Below, piece by piece: positions 11,308 to 20,946 of a DNA stretch of 64,000 bases (position 1 is the first letter of the stretch; each line of letters opens with the position of its first letter). The translations under genes and the position numbers were made by a program. Under the pieces are notes generated by a model. It made no database searches. It was not told the DNA's origin and worked only from the letters and a program-made list of their open reading frames with translations. This stretch comes from Pseudomonas sp. LS-2. Lineage in GTDB: Bacteria > Pseudomonadota > Gammaproteobacteria > Pseudomonadales > Pseudomonadaceae. Location of the stretch: contig NZ_QXTJ01000031.1 of the NCBI RefSeq assembly GCF_003605735.1, positions 127,253 to 191,252 of the forward strand, written 5' to 3'.

Positions 11308-11580
11308 GTGAACAAGTCGGAACTGATTGATGCTATCGCCGCATCCGCTGACATCCCGAAAGCTGCTGCTGGCCGTGCGCTGGACGCAGTAATCGAATCC
11401 GTCACTGGCGCTCTGAAGGCTGGCGACTCTGTTGTACTGGTTGGCTTCGGCACTTTCTCCGTAACTGATCGCCCTGCTCGTACCGGCCGCAACCCACAGA
11501 CCGGTAAGACTCTGGAAATCCCAGCTGCCAAGAAGCCAGGCTTCAAAGCCGGTAAAGCTCTGAAAGAAGCGGTCAACTAA
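11308..11580 (+). CDS. hupB: DNA-binding protein HU-beta
   Basis: A 90-residue histone-like protein that bends and compacts DNA as a homo- or heterodimer. It starts with GTG at 11308, preceded by AAGGGG. The N-terminus [10 protein letters not shown] and the DNA-binding arm [21 protein letters not shown] (split by the intercalating Pro in RNPQTG) are diagnostic. Its position between lon and ppiD is the conserved one in Gammaproteobacteria, and it has its own strong promoter. Confidence 0.97.
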   Translation: MNKSELIDAIAASADIPKAAAGRALDAVIESVTGALKAGDSVVLVGFGTFSVTDRPARTGRNPQTGKTLEIPAAKKPGFKAGKALKEAVN

Positions 11581-11727
11581 GTTTCTTTTACCTTTGCCTA
11601 CCTCCAGGGCAGCGTCATTCGTGTCCTGGTTGCGAAGCGGCAAGTGCGGTTGGTCAAGCGCTGGCCTGTCACCTCGGGGAACGCACATTCGAACCCTGTC
11701 CGCTTTGTCTGTTTCGAATGTTACGAG

Positions 11728-11755
11728 AAGGCGCATCCTCGGATGCGCCTTTCTT
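11728..11755 (+). terminator. hupB terminator
   Basis: Stem AAGGCGCATCC with its complement at 11741-11751, followed by TTTCTTCT. It lies in the 250-base hupB-ppiD gap, which holds nothing else I recognise. Confidence 0.75.
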
Positions 11756-11833
11756 CTATCCGGATTCCACCCACGCTCTGCTTTACCGTGTGCCGCAGCT
11801 TGGTGAATCGAGTACAAACCCTCTGGGGGACGC

Positions 11834-13702
11834 ATGCTGCAGAATATCAGGGACAATTCACAAGGCTGGATTGCCAAGACCATCATCGGCGTCATCATTG
11901 CTTTGATGGCGCTGACGGGTTTCGATGCCATTTTCCGGGCCACAAGCCATAGTCAGGACGCGGCGAAGGTCAATGGTGACGAGATCACTCAGAACGAACT
12001 GGGCCAGGCGGTCGAAATGCAACGCCGTCAGCTCATGCAACAACTGGGCAAGGACTTCGATCCTGCAATGCTCAACGAGAAGATGCTGCGTGATTCCGCG
12101 CTCAAGGGCCTGATCGATCGCAAGCTGCTGCTGCAAGGCGCGGCGGATTCGAAGTTCGGTTTCTCTGAAGCTTCGCTGGATCAGCAGATTCTGATGACGC
12201 CTGAGTTCCAGGTCGACGGCAAATTCAACGCCGATCGGTTCGATCAGGTGATTCGTCAACTCGGTTATAGCCGCATGCAGTTCCGCGAGATCCTGGGTCA
12301 GGAAATGCTGATCGGCCAGATCCGCGCGGGTATTGCAGGCAGTGCTTTCATCACTGACGCACAGGTTGACGCGTTTGCTCGTCTGGAGAAGCAGACCCGC
12401 GATTTCGCGACCCTGACCCTCCCGGCCGATCCTTCGAACGTGAAAGTCACGGACGATGAGATCAAGGCGCACTACGACCAGCACGCCAAAGAGTTCCTCA
12501 GCCCTGAGCAAGTGGTTCTGGACTATATCGAACTGAAGAAATCCTCGTTCTTCGACAAGGTCACGGTGAATGACGAAGATCTGCAGGCGGCGTATCAGAA
12601 AGAAATCGCCAACCTGGCTGAGCAGCGTCGTGCTGCTCACATCCTGATCGAAGTCAACGACAAGACCACCGATGCTCAGGCCAAGGCCAAGCTGGAAGAG
12701 ATTCAGGCGCGTCTGGCCAAGGGCGAAGACTTCGCGGCGCTCGCCAAGGAGTTCTCGCAGGATCCTGGTTCTTCGAGCAAAGGCGGTGACCTGGGTTACG
12801 CCGGCAAGGGCGTTTACGACCCGGCGTTCGAGGACGCGTTGTACGCGTTGAACAAGGATCAGGTATCGGCCCCGGTACGCAGCCAGTTCGGCTGGCACCT
12901 GATCAAGCTGCTGGGCGTCGAGGCACCCTCGGTTCCGACGTTCGCCAGCCTGAAAGACAAGCTGACTCACGACCTCAAATCGCAGCAAGTCGAGCAAAAG
13001 TACGTCGACGCCAGCAAGAAACTGCAGGACGCCGCGTACGAAGCTTCCGATCTGGTACAGCCAGCCTCTGATCTGGGCCTGAAGGTGCAGACCACGCAGC
13101 CGTTCGGTCGTGAAGGCGGCGAAGGCATTGCGGCGAATCGTGCCGTGATCCAGGCCGCGTTCAGCCAGGAAGTGATGGAAGAAGGTTCTAACAGTTCGGC
13201 GCTGGAGCTCGATCCGGAAACCACGATTGTGGTGCACATGAAAGAGCACCGTCAGCCGGAGCAGTTGCCTCTGGAAGCGGTTTCCAGCGCCATTCGTGCT
13301 CAACTGACCAAGGAGCACGCCAGCGAGGCCGTCAAGGGCACGGGCGAGGCGCTGTTGGCCGGTCTGCGTGATGGGAAGGTTCCATACACGGCCACCAAGC
13401 AGGAAGGTCAGAACTGGAAAGTCGTGGAAGCTGCATCCCGCGGTCAGGAGGGTGTCGATCCTCAGGTGCTGCAAGCGTTGTTCCGCATGCCCAAGCCTGA
13501 GGGCAAGCCGGTCTACAGCAGCCTGACGGCGGCTGACGGAAGCTTCGTGATCGTGCGTCTGAACGGCGTGAATCAGGCAGCGCCGGCGACCGATGCAGAG
13601 AAGTCTCAGTATCGTCGGTTCCTGGCGTCTCGTGAGGGCAAGCAGGATTTCGAGGCTTACCAGGCTCAACTGCAGGCGGCGGCGAAGATCGAGAAGTATT
13701 GA
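11834..13702 (+). CDS. ppiD: Periplasmic folding chaperone PpiD (SurA-like, membrane-anchored)
   Basis: 622 residues. A single N-terminal transmembrane anchor (about residues 13-32, WIAKTIIGVIIALMALTGF) places the rest in the periplasm. A SurA-like N-terminal region (about 40-230) precedes one parvulin-type domain (about 265-360) with the hallmark AAHIL...GEDFAALAKEFSQDP...GGDLGY pattern. PpiD associates with the SecYEG translocon and assists newly exported proteins. E. coli has the same hupB-ppiD order. The ATG at 11834 directly precedes the amphipathic and anchor segment and gives the normal length. Confidence 0.95.
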   Translation: MLQNIRDNSQGWIAKTIIGVIIALMALTGFDAIFRATSHSQDAAKVNGDEITQNELGQAVEMQRRQLMQQLGKDFDPAMLNEKMLRDSALKGLIDRKLLLQGAADSKFGFSEASLDQQILMTPEFQVDGKFNADRFDQVIRQLGYSRMQFREILGQEMLIGQIRAGIAGSAFITDAQVDAFARLEKQTRDFATLTLPADPSNVKVTDDEIKAHYDQHAKEFLSPEQVVLDYIELKKSSFFDKVTVNDEDLQAAYQKEIANLAEQRRAAHILIEVNDKTTDAQAKAKLEEIQARLAKGEDFAALAKEFSQDPGSSSKGGDLGYAGKGVYDPAFEDALYALNKDQVSAPVRSQFGWHLIKLLGVEAPSVPTFASLKDKLTHDLKSQQVEQKYVDASKKLQDAAYEASDLVQPASDLGLKVQTTQPFGREGGEGIAANRAVIQAAFSQEVMEEGSNSSALELDPETTIVVHMKEHRQPEQLPLEAVSSAIRAQLTKEHASEAVKGTGEALLAGLRDGKVPYTATKQEGQNWKVVEAASRGQEGVDPQVLQALFRMPKPEGKPVYSSLTAADGSFVIVRLNGVNQAAPATDAEKSQYRRFLASREGKQDFEAYQAQLQAAAKIEKY

Positions 13703-13726
13703 TCCTCGTTAAACGCTGAAAAACAG

Positions 13727-13758
13727 AAAGCCCCGGCTCGTGAGAGTTGGGGCTTTTT
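13727..13758 (+). terminator. ppiD terminator
   Basis: Stem AAAGCCCC / GGGGCTTT (13727-13734 and 13749-13756) with a T-rich tail, 25 bases after the ppiD stop. Confidence 0.9.
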
Positions 13759-13824
13759 GGTTTTTGGTTTTTGGTGCGGGGTGGGCCGTGTTCAGAGCCG
13801 CTATCTGTGGTGCCGCCGATTGGA

Positions 13825-14455
13825 TCTGGCTAACGCCAGACCTGTTTCGCCTTTGGCGAGTTACTTGATAGGACCCCAAGTAACCAAGGGTCCTTGCTCT
13901 TGGTTTGGCCCCTCGTGCCTCGGGGTTCCTTCACTCCGGTCTCGCTCCGTGGGCCCGCGCCGAACGGACATCCATGTCCTGACGGCGCTCTCGCCGCATC
14001 CATGCGGCTCGGCCCACTGCGCGAGACCTGCGTTCAGCCTGCACCCAAGTCGCGATTGGCGGTGTCTGGGATTTTGCGTATGAAGATCAAGATCACAAGC
14101 AGATCAAAGGCTTCCTGGCTGAAGCCGGCCCCAATGAAATCAATGCGTACAAACGGTAGGACCGGCTTTAGCCGGGAAGCTGTTGCTGTTGCTGTTGCTC
14201 TTCTACGCGGTAGCCCGGACACCACAAATCGCGACTTGGGTGCAGGCCGAAGGTAGACGACGCGGAGTGGGTCGAGCGGCATGGATGCCGCGAGAGCGCC
14301 GCTAGGACATGGATGTCCGTTCGGCGCGGGCCCACGGAGCGTCGTCGAAGTGAGGGAACCCGACGAAGTCGGGCCAAACCAGGAGCAGGCACCCTTGGTT
14401 ACTTGGGGTTATCAAGTAACCCGCCGAAGGCGCAACAGGTCTGGCGTTAGCCAGA
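13825..14455. repeat. ~630 bp composite inverted-repeat element, copy 2
   Basis: Same design as 2513-3149. Arms of about 240 bases run inward from TCTGGCTAACGCCAGA (13825-13840) and its inverted copy (14440-14455), and share GCTCCGTGGGCCCG, CATCCATG and CCCAAGTCGCGA-type blocks with copy 1. The centre carries a REP-like half (around 14155-14180) and a short CTGTTG triplet run (about 14180-14200). It again occupies a convergent junction, here ppiD/fabI. Frames crossing it are not genes. Confidence 0.8.
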
Positions 14456-14509
14456 ACCCTATCAGCGTCACCCGAGATAACGGATATTCGCACGCTACCC
14501 GCTACCCAC

Positions 14510-14537
14510 CTCAAACAAACGAGCCGCCGAAGGCGGC
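14510..14537 (-). terminator. fabI terminator
   Basis: On the minus strand, stem GCCGCC-TTC-GGCGGC (14523-14537) is followed by the T-rich complement of CAAACAAAC, directly past the fabI stop. Confidence 0.75.
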
Positions 14538-14544
14538 CCGAGGA

Positions 14545-15339
14545 TCAACCTTCCAGATCACCCATCGCGGTGGTGTTGAAACCGCCGTCGACGTACATGA
14601 TCTCGCCGCTGACACCGGAAGCCAGGTCAGAGCAGAGGAAGGCGCCGGCGTTGCCGACTTCTTCAATGGTCACGTTGCGACGCAGCGGCGTCTGGGCTTC
14701 GTTGGCAGCCAGCATTTTACGGAAGTTCGAAATACCCGACGCCGCCAGCGTGCGGATTGGACCCGCCGATACCGCGTTGACGCGGGTGCCTTCCGGACCG
14801 AGGCTGCGTGCCAGGTAACGAACGCCGGCTTCCAGGCTCGCCTTGGCCATGCCCATCACGTTGTAGTTCGGCATGGTGCGCTCGGCGCCCAGGTACGACA
14901 GGGTCAGCAGGCTGCCATTGCGGCCTTTCATCAGTTCACGGCCGGCTTTGGCCAAGGCCACGAAGCTGTAGGCGCTGATGTCGTGCGCGATGCGGAAACC
15001 GTCACGGGTGGTGGCCTGGGTGAAGTCGCCGTCCAGTTGGTCGCCCGGGGCGAAGCCAACGGAGTGCACGATGCAGTCCAGGCCATCCCATTTCTTGCTC
15101 AGTTCTTCGAAGACCTTGGCGATTTCTTCATCGCTGGCTACGTCGCAAGGGAAGCACAGGTCGGCGTTCGAACCCCAGCCTGCTGCGAATTCTTCCACGC
15201 GGCCTTTGAGTTTTTCGTTCTGGTAGGTGAAGGCAAGCTCAGCGCCCTCGCGATGCATGGCGGCAGCGATGCCGGATGCGATGGACAGTTTGCTTGCGAC
15301 ACCGACGATCAGGACGCGCTTACCGGCGAGAAAACCCAT
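14545..15339 (-). CDS. fabI: Enoyl-[acyl-carrier-protein] reductase (NADH), FabI type
   Basis: 264 residues. It reduces trans-2-enoyl-ACP in the last step of each fatty-acid elongation cycle and is the target of triclosan. It has the SDR-like nucleotide site [13 protein letters not shown], then the FabI pair Y146 (SYLGAERT) and Y156 ([10 protein letters not shown], with Lys six residues on), and the C-terminal GGFNTTAMG. The start ATG is preceded by GAGGAA. The gene lies 18 bases downstream of yejF in the same direction, as in other pseudomonads, but probably also has its own promoter. Confidence 0.97.
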   Translation of the reverse strand: MGFLAGKRVLIVGVASKLSIASGIAAAMHREGAELAFTYQNEKLKGRVEEFAAGWGSNADLCFPCDVASDEEIAKVFEELSKKWDGLDCIVHSVGFAPGDQLDGDFTQATTRDGFRIAHDISAYSFVALAKAGRELMKGRNGSLLTLSYLGAERTMPNYNVMGMAKASLEAGVRYLARSLGPEGTRVNAVSAGPIRTLAASGISNFRKMLAANEAQTPLRRNVTIEEVGNAGAFLCSDLASGVSGEIMYVDGGFNTTAMGDLEG

Positions 15340-15357
15340 GGTTTGTTCCTCTTCAGG

Positions 15358-16968
15358 TTAATCGACAGCTGCCGGCGCCAAGAAGGCGGCTTCCAGCAGC
15401 TGCTGTGTATAAGGATGTTGCGGTGCGGCGAAGATGTCCTCTGCCACACCCTGTTCGACCACTTGGCCTTGCTTGACCACCATCAGTTGGTGGCTCAGCG
15501 CTTTGACTACCGCCAGGTCATGGCTGATAAACAAATACGTCAGGTTGTACTTGGTTTGCAGGGAGCGCAAAAGCTCCACCACTTGACGCTGAACGGTCCG
15601 GTCGAGGGCCGAAGTCGGCTCGTCCAGTAAAATCAGCGCCGGTTTTAACACTAATGCCCGGGCAATGGCGATCCTTTGCCGTTGTCCACCGGAAAACTCG
15701 TGGGGATAGCGGTGCCGGGTATCCGGGTCCAGACCTACCTCCTTGAGCGCCGCGATCACCGCCGCTTCCTGTTCGACGGGGGTACCGATCCTGTGAATCC
15801 GCAAACCCTCGCCAACGATGTCGCATACCGACATGCGAGGACTGAGGCTGCCGAACGGGTCCTGAAACACCACTTGCATCTGGCGTCTTAACGGACGCAC
15901 CTGATCCTGCTTGAGACACGCCAATGAGTGGCCCTGGAAGCGTATCTCGCCTTCGCTGCGAATCAACCGCAGAATCGCCAGCCCCAGCGTCGACTTGCCC
16001 GAACCGCTCTCGCCGACGATCCCCAGCGTCTGTCCCTTGGGCAGACTGAAGTGGATGCCGTCCACGGCCTTGACGTGATCGACGGTGCGCTTGAACACAC
16101 CTTTCTTGATCGGAAACCAGACTTTCAGGTCCTCGACCTCCAGCATCGGCGCACCGGGAACGTTGTTGGCCGGGCCGCCTTTGGGCTCGGCACTGAGCAG
16201 TTCTCGGGTGTACGGATGCTGCGGCGCGGTGAACAGCTCTTCGCACGATGCCTGTTCGACGATGCAACCGCGCTGCATGACACATACGCGGTTGGCAATT
16301 TGCCGAACCACGTTCAAATCGTGGCTGATCAGCAGCAAGGCCATGCCCAGCCGACCCTGCAGTTCCTTGAGCAACTTGAGGATTTTCAGCTGGACCGTGA
16401 CGTCCAGCGCGGTGGTCGGCTCGTCGGCAATCAGCAGCTCGGGTTCGTTCGCCAGGGCCATGGCGATCATCACCCGCTGGCGCTGGCCGCCTGAGAGCTC
16501 GTGTGGCAGGGCTTTGAGGCGCTTGAGCGGCTCGGGGATGCCGACCATCTCCAGAAGCTCCAGCGTACGCCGGGTCGCGGCCTTGCCGGTCAGGCCCTTG
16601 TGCAGGCCGAGCACTTCGTTGATCTGCTTTTCGATCGATTGCAGCGGGTTCAGCGAGGTCATCGGCTCCTGAAAGATCATCGCAATGCGGTTGCCACGAA
16701 TGGCGCGCATGCGTTTTTCGCTGACCGTCAGCAGGTCGTTGCCCGCGTACTGAATCGTGCCGGTCGGATGCCGGGCGAGGGGGTAGGGCAGAAGGCGCAG
16801 GATCGAATGGGCTGTCACTGACTTGCCCGATCCACTTTCGCCGACCAGTGCCAGGGTTTCGCCCTTGGGAATATCGAAACTGATGCCTTCGACCACGCGC
16901 TGGACTTTGTCGCCCGTGACGAACTCGACGGACAGGTTGCGGATCTCGATCAGATTGTCCTGGGTCAT
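15358..16968 (-). CDS. yejF: Peptide ABC transporter ATP-binding protein, two fused ATPase domains (YejF)
   Basis: 536 residues from MTQDNLIEIRN at 16968, which has GAGGAAATGAC just upstream; the 545-residue open frame starts earlier without that site. Two complete ABC cassettes are visible. Walker A is GESGSGKSVTAHS, then GESGSGKSTLGLA; signatures are LSGGQRQRVMIA and FSGGQRQRIAIA; Walker B is LLIADEPTTALD and LILLDEPTSALD. Each has the oligopeptide-family C-terminal extension (FTAPQHPYTRELL, FAAPQHPYTQQLL). It energises the YejABEF importer, which in enterobacteria takes up peptides including microcin C. It starts two bases after the yejE stop region. Confidence 0.93.
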   Translation of the reverse strand: MTQDNLIEIRNLSVEFVTGDKVQRVVEGISFDIPKGETLALVGESGSGKSVTAHSILRLLPYPLARHPTGTIQYAGNDLLTVSEKRMRAIRGNRIAMIFQEPMTSLNPLQSIEKQINEVLGLHKGLTGKAATRRTLELLEMVGIPEPLKRLKALPHELSGGQRQRVMIAMALANEPELLIADEPTTALDVTVQLKILKLLKELQGRLGMALLLISHDLNVVRQIANRVCVMQRGCIVEQASCEELFTAPQHPYTRELLSAEPKGGPANNVPGAPMLEVEDLKVWFPIKKGVFKRTVDHVKAVDGIHFSLPKGQTLGIVGESGSGKSTLGLAILRLIRSEGEIRFQGHSLACLKQDQVRPLRRQMQVVFQDPFGSLSPRMSVCDIVGEGLRIHRIGTPVEQEAAVIAALKEVGLDPDTRHRYPHEFSGGQRQRIAIARALVLKPALILLDEPTSALDRTVQRQVVELLRSLQTKYNLTYLFISHDLAVVKALSHQLMVVKQGQVVEQGVAEDIFAAPQHPYTQQLLEAAFLAPAAVD

Positions 16969-16969
16969 G

Positions 16970-17989
16970 TCATTTCCTCGGGTCGAATGCGTCACGGGCG
17001 GATTCGCCGATGAACACCAGCAAACTCAACATGATCGCCAGCACGGCGAAGGCACTGATGCCCAGCCACGGCGCTTGCAGGTTGGATTTGCCCTGAGCCA
17101 CCAGTTCGCCCAGCGATGGCGAGCCAGCGGGCAGGCCGAAGCCCAGGAAGTCCAGCGCGGTCAGGGTGCCGATCGCGCCGGTGAGGATGAACGGCATGAA
17201 GGTCATGGTCGAGACCATGGCGTTGGGCAGGATGTGGCGGAACATGATCGCCCCGTTCTGCATGCCCAGCGCGCGTGCGGCACGAACGTATTCCAGGTTG
17301 CGGCCGCGCAGAAACTCGGCGCGCACCACGTCCACCAGGCTCATCCACGAGAACAACAGCATGATGCCCAGCAACCACCAGAAGTTGGGCTGAACGAAGC
17401 TCGCCAGGATGATCAGCAGGTAGAGCACGGGCAGGCCCGACCAGATTTCCAGAAACCGCTGACCGACCAGATCCACCCAGCCGCCATAGAAGCCCTGCAA
17501 GGCGCCGGCAATGACGCCGATGATCGAACTGAGCACCGTCAACGTCAACGCGAACAGCACCGAAACGCGGAAACCATAGATCACTCGTGCCAGCACATCG
17601 CGCCCTTGATCATCGGTGCCCAGCAGGTTCTCCCGAGAGGGCGGAGCGGGGGCCGGGACTTTCAAGTCGTAGTTGATGCTCTGGTAGCTGAACGGAATCG
17701 GTGCCCAGAGCGTCCAGCCACCCTTGGCCGCCAGCAGCTCCTTGATGTACGGGCTCTTGTAGTTGGCTTCAAGCGGGAATTCGCCGCCGAACGTCGTTTC
17801 CGGATAACGCTTGAACACCGGGAAATACCACTCGCCGTCGTAGCGCACGGCCAGCGGTTTGTCGTTGGCGATCAGCTCGGCGCCCAGGCTTGCGCCGAAC
17901 AGGATCAGGAACAGCCACAGCGACCACCAGCCACGCTTGTTGGCCTTGAAACGTTCGAAACGGCGTCGATTGAGAGGGGACAACGTCAT
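16970..17989 (-). CDS. yejE: Peptide ABC transporter permease YejE
   Basis: 339 residues from the ATG at 17989 (MTLSPLNRRRFERFKANKRG), which follows the yejB stop immediately, a sign of translational coupling. It has an OppC-like architecture: an N-terminal transmembrane segment (WWSLWLFLILFGASLGAELI), a large periplasmic insert with the YejE-typical WTLWAPIPFSYQSINYDL and GTDDQGRDVL, then five further membrane helices. It pairs with YejB to form the pore. Confidence 0.93.
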   Translation of the reverse strand: MTLSPLNRRRFERFKANKRGWWSLWLFLILFGASLGAELIANDKPLAVRYDGEWYFPVFKRYPETTFGGEFPLEANYKSPYIKELLAAKGGWTLWAPIPFSYQSINYDLKVPAPAPPSRENLLGTDDQGRDVLARVIYGFRVSVLFALTLTVLSSIIGVIAGALQGFYGGWVDLVGQRFLEIWSGLPVLYLLIILASFVQPNFWWLLGIMLLFSWMSLVDVVRAEFLRGRNLEYVRAARALGMQNGAIMFRHILPNAMVSTMTFMPFILTGAIGTLTALDFLGFGLPAGSPSLGELVAQGKSNLQAPWLGISAFAVLAIMLSLLVFIGESARDAFDPRK

Positions 17990-17990
17990 A

Positions 17991-19064
17991 TCAATGATCC
18001 CTGCGGTCGAAGTCGATACGTGGGTCAACCAGCGTGTAGGTCAGGTCGCCGATCAGTTTCACCACCAGCCCCAGCAGGGTGAAGATGAACAGGGTGCCGA
18101 ACACTACCGGGTAGTCGCGGTTGATCGCCGCTTCAAAGCTCATCAGACCGAGGCCGTCGAGGGAAAAGATCACTTCCACCAGCAGTGAGCCGGTGAAGAA
18201 GATGCCAATGAAGGCCGAAGGGAAACCGGCGATCACCAGCAGCATGGCATTGCGAAACACATGCCCGTACAACACGCGACGCTGGGTCAGGCCCTTGGCC
18301 TTGGCGGTGATCACGTATTGCTTGCCGATTTCATCGAGGAAGCTGTTCTTGGTCAGCAGGGTCATGGTGGCGAAGTTGCCGATCACCAGTGCCGTGATGG
18401 GCAGCACCAAGTGCCAGAAGTAATCGCCGATCTTGCCCAGCCAGCTCAGTTCGTCGAAGTTGCTGGAGGTCAGGCCGCGCAACGGGAACCAGTCGAAATA
18501 GCTGCCCCCGGCGAACACCACGATCAGCAGAATGGCGAACAGGAACGCGGGAATCGCATAGCCGACGATGATTGCCGAGCTGGTCCAGACGTCGAAATGG
18601 CTGCCATGTCGCGTGGCCTTGGCGATCCCCAGCGGGATCGACACCAGGTACATGATCAAGGTGCTCCACAGCCCAAGTGAGATCGAGACAGGCATCTTCT
18701 CGACGATCAGGTCGATGACCTTGGCGTCGCGGAAGAAACTGTCACCGAAATCCAGTCGGGCGTAGTTCTTGATCATGATCCACAGACGTTCCGGCGCCGA
18801 TTTGTCGAAGCCGTACATGTGCTCGATTTCCTTGACCAGCGCCGGGTCCAGGCCCTGGGCGCCACGGTAGGTCGAGCCCGCCACGGACACTTCCGCGCCG
18901 CCACCGGCAATCCGGCTGGTGGCGCCCTCGAAGCCTTCGAGTTTGGCGATCATCTGTTCGACCGGCCCGCCGGGCGCGGCCTGGATGATCACGAAGTTGA
19001 TCAGCAGAATGCCGAACAGGGTCGGCACGATCAGCAGCAAGCGCCGCAGCATGTACGCCAGCAT
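17991..19064 (-). CDS. yejB: Peptide ABC transporter permease YejB
   Basis: 357 residues, starting [27 protein letters not shown], the OppB-type N-terminal membrane helix. Further helices follow, and a cytoplasmic loop with the EAA-like [18 protein letters not shown] motif. The periplasmic insert after helix 1 ([10 protein letters not shown] to DFGDSFFRD) is characteristic of YejB. It starts one base upstream of the end of the yejA-like gene and overlaps yejE tightly, so all five yej genes form one transcript. Confidence 0.93.
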   Translation of the reverse strand: MLAYMLRRLLLIVPTLFGILLINFVIIQAAPGGPVEQMIAKLEGFEGATSRIAGGGAEVSVAGSTYRGAQGLDPALVKEIEHMYGFDKSAPERLWIMIKNYARLDFGDSFFRDAKVIDLIVEKMPVSISLGLWSTLIMYLVSIPLGIAKATRHGSHFDVWTSSAIIVGYAIPAFLFAILLIVVFAGGSYFDWFPLRGLTSSNFDELSWLGKIGDYFWHLVLPITALVIGNFATMTLLTKNSFLDEIGKQYVITAKAKGLTQRRVLYGHVFRNAMLLVIAGFPSAFIGIFFTGSLLVEVIFSLDGLGLMSFEAAINRDYPVVFGTLFIFTLLGLVVKLIGDLTYTLVDPRIDFDRRDH

Positions 19065-19065
19065 G

Positions 19066-20946
19066 TTATTGCTCCGTGTCCTTGGAGGGTGCCTCAGGCT
19101 CGGCGAGATCCGGCGCGGTCTGCAGCGGAATCGCTGGCGTCGCGTCGGGTTTGACCCACCAGGTCATGGTGCCGATGTCGTACAGCGGGGTTTTGTCCGG
19201 ATGGCCCAGATGATCCCAGTACGCCAGGCGCCAGGTCTTGATGTGCCAGTTGGGGATCACGTAGTACCCCCACAGCAGGGCGCGGTCCAGCGCGCGGGTG
19301 TGGTCGATCAGGCTTTGCCGCGAATCGGCGTTGATCAGGCCATCGACCAGCGTGTCGACGGCGGGATCCTTGAGCCCGATCAGGTTGTAGCTGCCCGGCC
19401 TGTCGGCAGCGGAGGAGGTCCAGTAATCGCGCTGTTCGTTACCCGGCGAGCTGGATTGCGGGAAGCTGCCGACGATCATGTCGTAGTCCCGCGAGCGGCG
19501 GCGGGTGATGTATTGCGAGACGTCGACCCGGCGAATCTCCAGGTTGATGCCGATGTCGGCCAGGTTGCGTTTGAACGGCAGCAGCACGCGCTCGAACTCG
19601 GTCTGGGCCAGCAGGAACTCGATGGTGACCGGTTTGCCTTCGGTATCGACCATCTTGTCGCCGACGATTTTCCAGCCCGCGTCCTTGAGCAGCTGAAACG
19701 CCTTGCGCTGTTGTTCGCGAATGATGCCGCTGCCATCGGTGACCGGCAGCTTGAACTCATCGGTGAAAAGTTGTGCAGGCAGTTTGTCGCGCAGCGGTTC
19801 AAGAATCTTCAATTCGGCCTCTGACGGCAGGCCGCGCGAGCCCATGTCCGAGTTGTCGAAATAGCTCTTGGTGCGTGTGTACGTGCCGAAGAACAGCTGC
19901 TTGTTGGTCCATTCGAAATCCAGCAACAGGCTCAGCGCCTGACGCACGCGGGCATCCTGGAACATCGGCTTGCGCAGGTTGAAGATGAAACCCTGCATGC
20001 CCTGCGGGTTGCCGTTGGGGATTTCTTCCTTGATCAGGCGACCTTCGCGCACGGCGGGTACGTCGTAAGCGGTGGCCCAGTTCTTGGCGGTCATTTCCTG
20101 CCAGAAGTCGAACGCGCCGGCCTTCAATGCTTCGAGGGCCACGGTGTTGTCGCGGTAGTAGTCAGTCGAGAGCTTGTCGAAGTTGTAGAAACCCTTGTTG
20201 ACCGGCAGGTCTTTGCCCCAGTAATCCTTGACTCGCTCATAACGCACGGAGCGTCCTGGCTTGACGTCGACCACCTTGTACGGCCCGCTGCCCAGCGGAA
20301 TCTCCAGATTGCCTTTGCTGAAATCGCGTGTGGCCCACCAGTGTTTCGGCAGCACCGGCAACTGGCCGATGATCAGCGGCAGTTCGCGGTTATTGGTGTG
20401 CTTGAATTTGAAGAGCACGGTCAGCGGGTTTTCGGCCACCACCTGATCGACATCGGCGTAGTAGCTGCGATAGAGCGGCGAGCCATCCTTGATCAGGGTG
20501 TCGAAGCTGAACACCACGTCTTCGGCGCGCACCGGATGGCCGTCGTTGAATTTCGCTTCGGGGCGCAGGTAGAAACGCACCCAGCTGTTGTCCGGCGCCT
20601 TCTCGATCTTGCCGGCGATCAGGCCGTATTCGGTGAATGGCTCGTCCAGACCCTGACGCGCCAACGTGTCATAAATCAGACCGATGTCATCGGCGGGCAC
20701 GCCCTTGCTGATGAACGGGTTAAGGCTGTCGAAACCGCCAAACCCGGCGCTGCGCAGAATCCCGCCCTTGGGCGCATCGGGGTTCACGTAATCGAAGTGC
20801 TTGAAGTCTGCCGGGTATTTCGGCGGTTCGTTGTACAGCGTGATGGCATGTTGCGGGGCCGCCTGGGTCGTGCAGGCCATTCCAAGCAACAAGGGTGCTA
20901 GCAGGAACAGGCCGCCAGCCCGCGTCAGGGAGCGCAGTGCGGTCAT
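19066..20946 (-). CDS. Extracellular peptide-binding protein of the Yej importer, second copy
   Basis: 626 residues from the ATG at 20946 ([20 protein letters not shown]), which overlaps the preceding gene's stop in an ATGA. A signal peptide ends near residue 27 (MACTTQAAP); the Cys at about 24 could be a lipobox (LLGMAC). The family 5 binding-protein fold is recognisable: [11 protein letters not shown], then NPFISKG, SYGLIAGK and [11 protein letters not shown], and near the end [17 protein letters not shown]. It is clearly paralogous to the 22772-20943 gene. Together they suggest one permease served by two specificities. Confidence 0.9.
   Translation of the reverse strand: MTALRSLTRAGGLFLLAPLLLGMACTTQAAPQHAITLYNEPPKYPADFKHFDYVNPDAPKGGILRSAGFGGFDSLNPFISKGVPADDIGLIYDTLARQGLDEPFTEYGLIAGKIEKAPDNSWVRFYLRPEAKFNDGHPVRAEDVVFSFDTLIKDGSPLYRSYYADVDQVVAENPLTVLFKFKHTNNRELPLIIGQLPVLPKHWWATRDFSKGNLEIPLGSGPYKVVDVKPGRSVRYERVKDYWGKDLPVNKGFYNFDKLSTDYYRDNTVALEALKAGAFDFWQEMTAKNWATAYDVPAVREGRLIKEEIPNGNPQGMQGFIFNLRKPMFQDARVRQALSLLLDFEWTNKQLFFGTYTRTKSYFDNSDMGSRGLPSEAELKILEPLRDKLPAQLFTDEFKLPVTDGSGIIREQQRKAFQLLKDAGWKIVGDKMVDTEGKPVTIEFLLAQTEFERVLLPFKRNLADIGINLEIRRVDVSQYITRRRSRDYDMIVGSFPQSSSPGNEQRDYWTSSAADRPGSYNLIGLKDPAVDTLVDGLINADSRQSLIDHTRALDRALLWGYYVIPNWHIKTWRLAYWDHLGHPDKTPLYDIGTMTWWVKPDATPAIPLQTAPDLAEPEAPSKDTEQ

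Noticed and set aside
11858..13669. 603-codon minus-strand open frame within ppiD
   Set aside because: Complementary shadow of ppiD with no start signals or recognisable domain.
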